Source: an uncultured Roseobacter sp. (GTDB lineage Bacteria; Pseudomonadota; Alphaproteobacteria; Rhodobacterales; Rhodobacteraceae). From it: a stretch of DNA of 64,000 nucleotides. The notes beneath the pieces are model-generated. The model searched no databases. It was not told the DNA's origin and saw nothing but the letters and a program-made list of their open reading frames with translations. The stretch is taken from the NCBI RefSeq assembly GCF_947495025.1, contig NZ_CANLXG010000001.1, forward strand, positions 1,240,001 through 1,304,000, given 5' to 3'. Made by a program: the position numbers and the translations under genes. This document shows, piece after piece, positions 53,503 through 59,895 of this stretch (within the stretch, counting starts at the first letter, position 1; each line of letters opens with the position of its first letter).

Positions 53503-55040
53503 AGCAATTCCTCCGAAGGGGGTTCAGCAAGCGAAAGCGGTGCCGCCGGCAGAGCACGCAGATCATCTGTGACCAGCGGCCCGGTGGGTTTCGCAAGACG
53601 GTTGCGCACCACCCAGATGAGCCGGTTCTGCGCGCGCGTGATGGCCACATAGGCCAGCCGCTTCCACAGGGGCTGACCGGCCTCTGTGCGGCCCATGCGT
53701 GCTGCTGTGTAGAGATCAGGGGCAAACACCTGCACCGTGTCCCACTGTGAACCCTGGGCTTTGTGAATGGTCACAGCCGCGCCATGCAGAAAGGTGGCCC
53801 CCATGCGCGCGGCAAAGGGGATAAAAGGCTCTTCTTCATCCGGTTTCTCGATTTTCACGATGGATGCGGCCGAGACCTGCGGGTCTTCGGCCCCCATCAC
53901 GTGCAGGCGGCTGAAACCGGGTTTGCGCCCCTCTCCCAGAAACACGACCTGCGCTCCCTTGATCAGACCCCTGGCTTCGAGATCAAGGCGTTTTTTGCGG
54001 TGCTTGAGCGGCAGTTCGATCCCGTCGCAGATCAGTGGCTCACCAGGCAGCAGCGCGTCCTCGGGTGCGCCGTGCACCTGGCGAAACGCATTGATCAGAC
54101 GGATACGTGTCACATTACGCCATACCAGCACGGGGCTGCGTGCCATCAGGTCCACTTCGACACGCTGACCCCAGACAACACGGTCATCGCGGGCTGCCGC
54201 CTCCTGGACCATGTTTTCGAACTGTTCAAATCCGATGTCCGGATCACTGAGGGCATGCGCCAGATCAAGTATCGGGTTGTCAGCTTCCTGACGGTGTATG
54301 CGCTCGAGGTTCAGGACGCGCCGCTCCGGCAAGCGGTCAAAAACCATCGTTCCCGACTGGTTCACCGGTGCGAGCTGGGCCGGATCACCGAACAGAAGCA
54401 GAGTCGGGAAAATTTCTTTAAGGTCTTCAAACTGGCGGTCATCCAGCATCGAGGATTCGTCAATGAAACCAATATCCAGCGGCTCTTCACGGCGCTTCCA
54501 GCCCGTTATGAAATCGGAGCCACGCAGTCCGGCAGCCGCAAGAGCGCCGGGGATTGATTTGTTTCCGGCATAGAAAGCGGCGGCCCGGTTCAGTGCCTCT
54601 TCGGTGAGCCCTTCAATTTCCGGGCGCTCACCATTGCCCGCAAGCCACTCGGCGATCCGTTCGTATTCAGGATCATAGACCGGGGTGTACAGGATCCTGT
54701 GGATTGTCGTCGCCGGCACGCCACGCAACCGCAGCACAGACGCCGCCTTGTTTGTCGGGGCCAGAACGGCAAGCGTGCGCCGGTCCTTCCGTCGACGGCT
54801 TTCATAATCTCCTGAAACGATCTCGACCCCTGCGTCCTGCAGTGATTTCGTCAGCTCGGCCAGCAACAGGGTTTTGCCCGAACCAGCCTTGCCCGTCACG
54901 GCCAGAACAGCCGAAACGTCACCTTTGGGCGGCATCAGAAGCTGATCGTCGAGGTTGACACCGGCACTGCGCAGCAGGTCTGCGACCGTATCATAGGCCT
55001 GGGCCTGGTCTTCGGAGAAAGTGACGGCGGGAGCGTTCAT
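53499..55040 (-). CDS. RecD-like (SF1B) DNA helicase
   Basis: A 513-residue SF1 ATPase. It begins with FSEDQAQAYDTVADLL, then Walker A TGKAGSGKTLL, TNKAASVLR (motif Ia), GFIDESSMLDDRQF (Walker B, DE) and LFGDPAQLAPV (motif III). The UvrD_C_2-like end is AAVTIHKAQGSQWDTVQV and VAITRAQNRLIWVVRN. It resembles stand-alone RecD2/Dda-type helicases rather than the RecBCD subunit. It probably acts in replication repair. It is cotranslated with the SDR gene. Confidence 0.87.
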   Translation of the reverse strand: MNAPAVTFSEDQAQAYDTVADLLRSAGVNLDDQLLMPPKGDVSAVLAVTGKAGSGKTLLLAELTKSLQDAGVEIVSGDYESRRRKDRRTLAVLAPTNKAASVLRLRGVPATTIHRILYTPVYDPEYERIAEWLAGNGERPEIEGLTEEALNRAAAFYAGNKSIPGALAAAGLRGSDFITGWKRREEPLDIGFIDESSMLDDRQFEDLKEIFPTLLLFGDPAQLAPVNQSGTMVFDRLPERRVLNLERIHRQEADNPILDLAHALSDPDIGFEQFENMVQEAAARDDRVVWGQRVEVDLMARSPVLVWRNVTRIRLINAFRQVHGAPEDALLPGEPLICDGIELPLKHRKKRLDLEARGLIKGAQVVFLGEGRKPGFSRLHVMGAEDPQVSAASIVKIEKPDEEEPFIPFAARMGATFLHGAAVTIHKAQGSQWDTVQVFAPDLYTAARMGRTEAGQPLWKRLAYVAITRAQNRLIWVVRNRLAKPTGPLVTDDLRALPAAPLSLAEPPSEELL

Positions 55041-55090
55041 AGCGCGACCCTACAGGCAGGCCGCGCCGGGTGCCAGCCGTCAGATACCGC

Positions 55091-55729
55091 TCAGCCGGTA
55101 CGCGACAGGCACGGTGCATCTGCTGCACCAAAAGCACGCTCAAACCAGAGCCGGGACAACTCCGGCGATACGCCGGCACGACGGGCGACTTTCGCCTGGG
55201 CTTCGGGCGTAAACTCCCACAGTCCAACACTTATTTTGTCCCGCCCCTCTCCCCGGCTGCCCAGTACTTCGGGGGAAGATCCGATCATGCGATAGATTCG
55301 GACCATACGTGCATCAAACACACCCACAAAGTGTTTCACGCCAAAGCCGTTCATGATCTCGCCGCCCCCCAGCATCAGCGCGGCAGCGACAGTGCTGGGC
55401 GCCTCGCGGTTCAGGCAGAAACGTGTGCATTCCCAGATCAGAGGGCTGGTGATCGTGCCACCTCCCATCAGGTCGGTGAAATGGTCGTTCACCATAGTGC
55501 GCTCGGTTGTTGGCAGAAAGCGCATGGAGCCACCGTGCGTTCCGTCTGCCTTTTCCCAGATTACATAGAGCGGGTTCAGATCATCATATTCGTCGCGCTC
55601 ATGCCCCTCGGCATCGACATCAACTTCCCACCCAAGCCTGGTTTTGAACTGGTCCGCACGGTCGCGGAACATCGTTTCAGTCAGAAGCGGGTATTGTTTC
55701 AGCTGGTCAGCGTAGAGGTAACGAAGCAT
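55091..55729 (-). CDS. Acyl-homoserine-lactone synthase (LuxI)
   Basis: A 212-residue LuxI-family enzyme. Conserved residues are seen: R and F in FRDRADQFKTRLGW, E/D pairs in ERDEYDDLNPLYVI, R in GSMRFLPTTERTM, and WECTRFCL. It makes N-acyl homoserine lactones from SAM and acyl-ACP. The gene lies downstream of luxR in the same direction; its AAAGGA ribosome site is buried in a hairpin (55737-55772). The acyl chain cannot be told from sequence. Confidence 0.93.
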   Translation of the reverse strand: MLRYLYADQLKQYPLLTETMFRDRADQFKTRLGWEVDVDAEGHERDEYDDLNPLYVIWEKADGTHGGSMRFLPTTERTMVNDHFTDLMGGGTITSPLIWECTRFCLNREAPSTVAAALMLGGGEIMNGFGVKHFVGVFDARMVRIYRMIGSSPEVLGSRGEGRDKISVGLWEFTPEAQAKVARRAGVSPELSRLWFERAFGAADAPCLSRTG

Positions 55730-55736
55730 GTGGTAT

Positions 55737-55772
55737 CATCCTTTGGTCGCATCAGAAGGTGCGACAAGGATG
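55737..55772 (-). promoter_or_regulatory. Hairpin covering luxI ribosome site
   Basis: On the minus strand CATCCTTGTCGCA (55772-55760) pairs with TGCGACCAAAGGATG (55751-55737), a two-base bulge being the only break, around an eight-base loop. The 3' arm contains AAAGGA (55744-55739), nine bases before the luxI ATG. The stem would mask the ribosome site. Confidence 0.65.
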
Positions 55773-55797
55773 GCTTGATCATCATTAACTGCCGGAA

Positions 55798-55817
55798 ACC
55801 GGCGCGCGCGCGCCGGT
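55798..55817. promoter_or_regulatory. 20-base GC palindrome between luxR and luxI
   Basis: A perfect palindrome, ACCGGC-(GC)4-GCCGGT, about 30 bases after the luxR stop and 68 before the luxI start. It is 20 bases, the length of a lux box, but lacks the usual CTG/CAG half-sites. It may instead be a terminator stem for luxR (no strong T-run on the minus strand) or simply an mRNA hairpin. Confidence 0.45.
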
Positions 55818-55846
55818 AACTTTTAGGGGCAACATCGGCCATTTTT

Positions 55847-56569
55847 TCACACGACGATCAGGCCCCGGCTGATTGCTCTTGCCACAGCATGTGTCGTGTT
55901 CGCCGCGCCCAGTTTGAACCGCGCACTCTCGATATAAACCCGCAGTGTATGCTCGGAAATCGAAAGCGTTTCAGCGACTTGCGCCCTGTTGTAACCAACG
56001 GCAAGCAGCGTCAGCGCATCAGTTTCACGCGGCGACAGGGGCTGAGACTGTTCCGGCGCCTTGTTGGGTTCGAACTCGAGCGCCTTCTGGTTAAAATAAT
56101 GCGCGATAAGGATCAGCTCGCGGCGGTTTGTTTCCGTGAAATCCGCCCAGTCATCGTCATCGCAGGAGTGATTCACGGTAAAGAGCGCGAACTGCCCGTT
56201 AGGTCCGCGAATGGGAATGGAGTAACCCTGATTCCCAATCCCGTACTCTATGGATTCTGCCTGAAGTGCCCTCGCTGCCTTGCTGGACCAGTCCAGCTTT
56301 TTCCAGTCAACCGGGTGGAAGCGCTGGTAGCATCCGATGACCACCGGGTCGATGCGCAGATAGTTCTGTTCCTGATAGCGCTCGGCCCAGTCCAGGGGAT
56401 AGGTACCATAGCCGTACTGAGCGCCTGCGCTGTCGACCCAGTGATATACGATATTATCGACCCGATAGTGCGACCTGAGGGCGACAATCGCATCCTGTAT
56501 GCCTTCAAGCGTGTCCGCCTGCTCCAGCGCCGCCAAAACCGCTTCCACCGGGTTCAAGTTCTCTTCCAT
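55847..56569 (-). CDS. LuxR-family quorum-sensing regulator
   Basis: I start at MEENLNPVEAVLAALEQAD, giving 240 residues. The autoinducer-binding domain has conserved W/Y/D residues (HWVDSAGAQYGYGTYPLDW, YLRIDPVV, HPVDWKKLDW). The C-terminal helix-turn-helix is LSPRETDALTLLAVGYNRAQVAETLSISEHTLRVYIESARFKLG. It binds the acyl-homoserine lactone and controls target promoters. Its start lies inside the end of the 73-residue gene, suggesting translational coupling. luxI follows after 117 bases. Confidence 0.92.
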   Translation of the reverse strand: MEENLNPVEAVLAALEQADTLEGIQDAIVALRSHYRVDNIVYHWVDSAGAQYGYGTYPLDWAERYQEQNYLRIDPVVIGCYQRFHPVDWKKLDWSSKAARALQAESIEYGIGNQGYSIPIRGPNGQFALFTVNHSCDDDDWADFTETNRRELILIAHYFNQKALEFEPNKAPEQSQPLSPRETDALTLLAVGYNRAQVAETLSISEHTLRVYIESARFKLGAANTTHAVARAISRGLIVV

Positions 56570-56726
56570 GCTCTGTATCGCCTTGCGTCTTCTCATGAAG
56601 GGCTGCGATCTCGGCAAGAGCTACGATTGCGGTGTCGTCCAACTGTTCGGCAAGAACCGGCAAGTCATTCGCAGTCGCAAAAGTTTTCAAGTCCGTCAGA
56701 ACGTCCAAAATCCAGTCACTTCGCAT
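56505..56726 (-). CDS. Small protein upstream of and overlapping luxR, 73 aa
   Basis: A 73-residue acidic protein: MRSDWILDVLTDLKTFATAN followed by DLPVLAEQLDDTAIVALAEIAALHEK and a Gly-rich tail. A GAGGCGAG ribosome site precedes the ATG. It shares 65 bases with luxR in another frame, so only the first about 50 residues are free of overlap constraint. I recall similar small ORFs before luxR genes in Rhodobacteraceae, but no function. It is the first gene after the CtrA-type site, hence the probable start of the luxR-luxI transcript. Confidence 0.6.
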   Translation of the reverse strand: MRSDWILDVLTDLKTFATANDLPVLAEQLDDTAIVALAEIAALHEKTQGDTEHGRELEPGGSGFGGAGAGGHA

Positions 56727-56747
56727 AGCAGACTCGCCTCTTAAAGG

Positions 56748-56763
56748 TTAATGAAAGATTAAC
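56748..56763 (-). promoter_or_regulatory. CtrA box TTAA-N7-TTAAC
   Basis: TTAA (56748-56751), seven bases, TTAAC (56759-56763) matches the full CtrA consensus, read here on the plus strand. It lies 22 bases before the start of the 73-residue ORF that precedes luxR. The same bases also form GTTAAT-N5-ATTAAC. CtrA is a known partner of quorum sensing in Rhodobacterales. Confidence 0.65.
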
Positions 56764-56791
56764 ACAACTCTAGCATGTACTAACCTTGCTT

Positions 56792-56839
56792 GAAAATTCG
56801 CGGTTATTTACTCCCCAGAAATAGCGAGGGCGAATTTTC
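56792..56839. repeat. Long hairpin, GAAAATTCGC arms
   Basis: GAAAATTCGC (56792-56801) and GCGAATTTTC (56830-56839) are perfect inverted arms; an inner TATTT/AAATA pairing can extend the stem. It lies between the luxR operon start and ccr. With the 56883-56912 hairpin it makes a highly structured gap, possibly a terminator pair or part of the luxR leader/operator. Confidence 0.5.
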
Positions 56840-56882
56840 TAAGTCACTGATCCTAAAGAGCGTCACACGTTTAACGGGAATA

Positions 56883-56912
56883 CCCTGCGAAACGGTTAGA
56901 CGATTCGCAGGG
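56883..56912 (-). terminator. Hairpin after ccr
   Basis: CCCTGCGAA (56883-56891) pairs perfectly with TTCGCAGGG (56904-56912), loop 12 bases. It lies about 30 bases downstream of the ccr stop (minus strand). No T-run follows, so it may be an mRNA-stabilising or Rho-linked end rather than an intrinsic terminator. Confidence 0.45.
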
Positions 56913-56942
56913 TTCAGTAAAGTAAAACGACTCGGTTATTGC

Positions 56943-58223
56943 TTAACGACGGGCTTCCAGCGCGTCTTCCAGAGTACGCAGTCCGGTCGTCGGTGCCTGG
57001 ACCAGAACGGACATGTTCCCGGGCTTGTGTTCGTTACGCATCATTTTCATGTGCGCCTGTGGCAGGTCTGCCCAGGTGAACACTTCCGACATACAGGGGT
57101 CGAGACGGCGTTCAAGCATCAGGCGGTTGGCAGCACTCGCCTGCTTGAGGTGCGCAAAGTGGCTGCCCTGAAGGCGCTTCTGGTGCATCCACATGTACCG
57201 CACGTCGAACGTCAGGTTGAAACCGGTGGTCCCGGCACAGATCACGACCATGCCGCCCTTTTTCACAACAAAGGTGGACACCGGGAAAGTCGACTCGCCC
57301 GGGTGCTCGAACACCATGTCCACGTTGATGCCTTTTCCGGTGATATCCCAGATAGCCTTGCCGAACTTGCGGGCCTCTGTGAACCACGCCGCGTATTCGG
57401 GCGTGTTCACGGTTGGCAGTTGTCCCCAGCAATCGAAGTCACGCCGGTTGAGAACCCCTTTGGCACCCAGATCCATGACAAACTGACGTTTGCTCTCATC
57501 AGAAATGACACCGATGGCATTCGCCCCTGCGGTATTGATCAGCTGGATCGCATAGGAACCGAGGCCACCGGACGCGCCCCACACCAGAACATTCTGGCCG
57601 GGCTTCAGATCGTGTGGCTCGTGACCGAACAGCATACGGTATGCCGTTGCGAGCGTCAGCGTGTAACAGGCCGCTTCCTCCCAGGTCAGGTGTTTGGGGC
57701 GCGGCATCAGTTGCTGGCTCTGCACCCGTGTGAACTGGCTGAAGGAGCCGTCCGGGGTCTCATACCCCCAGATGCGCTGGCTCGCGGAGTACATCGGATC
57801 GCCACCGTTACACTCTTCGTCGTCGCCGTCGTCCTGGTTACAGTGGATAACCACCTCGTCGCCGACCTTCCAGCGCGTTACTTTCTCACCAACAGCCCAG
57901 ACAATGCCGGCAGCGTCAGAGCCCGCGATGTGATAAGGCTGTCTGTGACCGTCGAAAGGGCTGATCGGCTGGCCGAGTGCGGCCCATACACCGTTATAGT
58001 TCACACCCGCGGCCATCACGAGAACCAGCACGTCCTGACTGTCGAGCTCCGGCACGTCAACGACTTCCTGCATCATCGCTTTGTCCGGCTCACCATGACG
58101 CTCCCGGCGGATGGCCCAGGCGTACATCTGTTTCGGCACATAGCCCATCGGGGGCAGTTCGCCGACTTCATAGAGGTCTTTCTCTGGTGCGTCGTATTGC
58201 GCGATCGTCGTATCCAGTGCCAT
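56943..58223 (-). CDS. ccr: Crotonyl-CoA carboxylase/reductase
   Basis: A 426-residue MDR-family enzyme. ELDSQDVLVLVMAAGVNYNGVWAALG opens the catalytic domain; the NADPH site is LVWGASGGLGSYAIQLI. IRRERHGEPDKAM, GYETPDGSFSQF and MYMWMHQKR-like regions match Ccr rather than simple quinone reductases. It makes ethylmalonyl-CoA from crotonyl-CoA, CO2 and NADPH, the key step of the ethylmalonyl-CoA pathway. ecm, its pathway partner, is 1.7 kb away on the other strand. Confidence 0.94.
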   Translation of the reverse strand: MALDTTIAQYDAPEKDLYEVGELPPMGYVPKQMYAWAIRRERHGEPDKAMMQEVVDVPELDSQDVLVLVMAAGVNYNGVWAALGQPISPFDGHRQPYHIAGSDAAGIVWAVGEKVTRWKVGDEVVIHCNQDDGDDEECNGGDPMYSASQRIWGYETPDGSFSQFTRVQSQQLMPRPKHLTWEEAACYTLTLATAYRMLFGHEPHDLKPGQNVLVWGASGGLGSYAIQLINTAGANAIGVISDESKRQFVMDLGAKGVLNRRDFDCWGQLPTVNTPEYAAWFTEARKFGKAIWDITGKGINVDMVFEHPGESTFPVSTFVVKKGGMVVICAGTTGFNLTFDVRYMWMHQKRLQGSHFAHLKQASAANRLMLERRLDPCMSEVFTWADLPQAHMKMMRNEHKPGNMSVLVQAPTTGLRTLEDALEARR

Positions 58224-58361
58224 GTCAGTCTCCAGCTAACGTAAATCATGCCGCACCGCAGAATCGCGGGGCTTCAGCACTGGAATATGCACCGTCACGA
58301 AATATTGCAACACCTGAGGGGTATTTTTTGTAATTTTATAACCGAGCGGCCGCAGAAAATC
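58224..58361. other. Intergenic ccr/acyltransferase
   Basis: The 138 bases upstream of ccr (minus). It has an AT-rich core (58320-58342) and a TTGCAA element near 58305. TTGCAA-type repeats are bound by short-chain fatty-acid regulators (RamB/PccR type) in relatives, but only one copy is seen, so this is weak. Confidence 0.3.
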
Positions 58362-59729
58362 TCAGATTGTGGCGGAATCCCCCGCAAACCGATGCGCCAC
58401 AGACATTGCGTAGAAATCCAGAACGGCTTCTTCACCTTCGACAACGCGCCACAGACCGCTGTCATCAGACAAAACCCTGTGTTTCTTCAGCCGTTGCAGG
58501 GCGCTTTCGACAGCTCGGGTAAAGTCTTCATCGGGCATTCCCGGCATATGCGCGGCCACCTGTGCCGCAAGACCGGCTGCGGCCTCCGCCACAGCAGCCG
58601 TCGTCGGCGGCGCCTGCCGGGCACGCAGAACATGTGCCACAAGCGGGACGATCAGAACCGGCATAGCATCCTCGATCCGCTGCATGAGATTGTCGGCCAG
58701 CTCTTCCACCGGTCTGTCGGGTCCGAAACGCCTCAGCGAAAGAGGTTCTCCGAAAACAACAGCGGCGGTGCCAAACCGCACGTATCGCCCCCGCAACCCC
58801 TGCCAGAACTTGCGCAGGATGAAACCGATCACCACAGATATCCGCGCACCAAACCGCCGGTCGCCCCGTTTTCCGGCGGCGATCAGCACCCGGTCTTCAA
58901 GAATACGGTCGTAGTTGATGGCAACCGGTACAAAGACCACGTCGCGCCCACCGGGATCATATCCTTCGCGCAGGTAGGTCAGCAGCCCCATCTTGGGTGG
59001 CATGAGTTTTCCGGTCAGACTCAGGCCTCCTTCCGGAAACACGCCCTGCGCAACACCGCCCTGCGTGGCCATCTGCACATACCGTGCCAGCACCTTGCGA
59101 TAGAGTGCGCCGCGAGATTTGCGGCGGATAAAATACGCGCCCATCATTCTTATCATGCGGCTGACAGGCCAGACGCGCGCCCATTCCCCCACAGCATAGG
59201 ACAAAGCCGAGGCACGTGCGGCAAGATACGTGACGAGCACGTAATCCATGTTGGACCGGTGGTTCATGATAAAGACGATTGTTGCGTCTTTGGGAATGCT
59301 CTGGATCACCTCATCATTGCGCGGACCGGTCCAGACCTCGTAAATCGCATTTACCAGCACCCGTGCCATACGGATGCCCAGTCCGAAATAGGTAAAAGCG
59401 CTGAAACTCGGCACGATCTCACGCGCATAGCTGCGGGCCTTTTCGAACCCTACGTTCTCGGGCACCCCATGTTCCTGCGCATAATTGACGATCTCGCGCG
59501 TCACTTCCGGGTCATAGATCAGCCGCTGGATCATGTCATACCGCCGGGCCAGCTTGAACGGTTCGATGGGCCGGGTCAGCCGTTCGTTCAGACGCGATAC
59601 TGCGCGCTCCAGCCGCCGGCGGAAAAACCAGCGGACAGACGGAAACAGGAAGTGCGAGGCAAATGTCACCGCCGCGAAAAGCAATACCAGCACAAAGAGC
59701 CAGAGCGGGATTTCAACCACTTGCGTCAT
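58362..59729 (-). CDS. PlsB-like glycerol-phosphate acyltransferase
   Basis: Starting at MTQVVEIPLWLFVLVLLFAAVTF gives 455 residues with an N-terminal membrane anchor. The acyltransferase motifs are FIMNHRSNMDYVLVTY (HX4D), GAYFIRRKS, VFPEGGLSLTGKL (FPEGG). It resembles the bacterial PlsB/GPAT group, but is shorter than E. coli PlsB (about 800), a form common in alphaproteobacteria. It is likely the first or second acylation step of phospholipid synthesis. It is divergent from ecm. Confidence 0.8.
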   Translation of the reverse strand: MTQVVEIPLWLFVLVLLFAAVTFASHFLFPSVRWFFRRRLERAVSRLNERLTRPIEPFKLARRYDMIQRLIYDPEVTREIVNYAQEHGVPENVGFEKARSYAREIVPSFSAFTYFGLGIRMARVLVNAIYEVWTGPRNDEVIQSIPKDATIVFIMNHRSNMDYVLVTYLAARASALSYAVGEWARVWPVSRMIRMMGAYFIRRKSRGALYRKVLARYVQMATQGGVAQGVFPEGGLSLTGKLMPPKMGLLTYLREGYDPGGRDVVFVPVAINYDRILEDRVLIAAGKRGDRRFGARISVVIGFILRKFWQGLRGRYVRFGTAAVVFGEPLSLRRFGPDRPVEELADNLMQRIEDAMPVLIVPLVAHVLRARQAPPTTAAVAEAAAGLAAQVAAHMPGMPDEDFTRAVESALQRLKKHRVLSDDSGLWRVVEGEEAVLDFYAMSVAHRFAGDSATI

Positions 59730-59820
59730 AGTCCCGACACTTACAGTCTCTCTGGCGGGTGGCAAAGGCAAAAACCTGCGGGGCAAGGATGCTGCACTGC
59801 AGTTGCCGCGGCGCGGCGAA

Positions 59821-59850
59821 TTGACAACGGTATAAAATTACAGGTATCAG
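59821..59850 (+). promoter_or_regulatory. Possible ecm promoter
   Basis: TTGACA (59821-59826) and TATCAG (59845-59850) are 18 bases apart, about 45 bases before the ecm ATG. The -35 is consensus and the -10 partial; an AT-rich TATAAAAT sits between them and may be the real -10 with another -35. Confidence 0.4.
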
Positions 59851-59895
59851 TCACCAAGCGCAATAATATTACAAGACTGATTCACGAGGACGCCC

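Noticed and set aside
55798..55817. The 20-base palindrome as a certain lux box
   Set aside because: The length and symmetry fit, but the CTG/CAG half-sites of known lux boxes are absent, so it is listed only as a possibility.
56790..58244. A 484-residue plus-strand frame over ccr
   Set aside because: Antisense to ccr, no ribosome site or family match.
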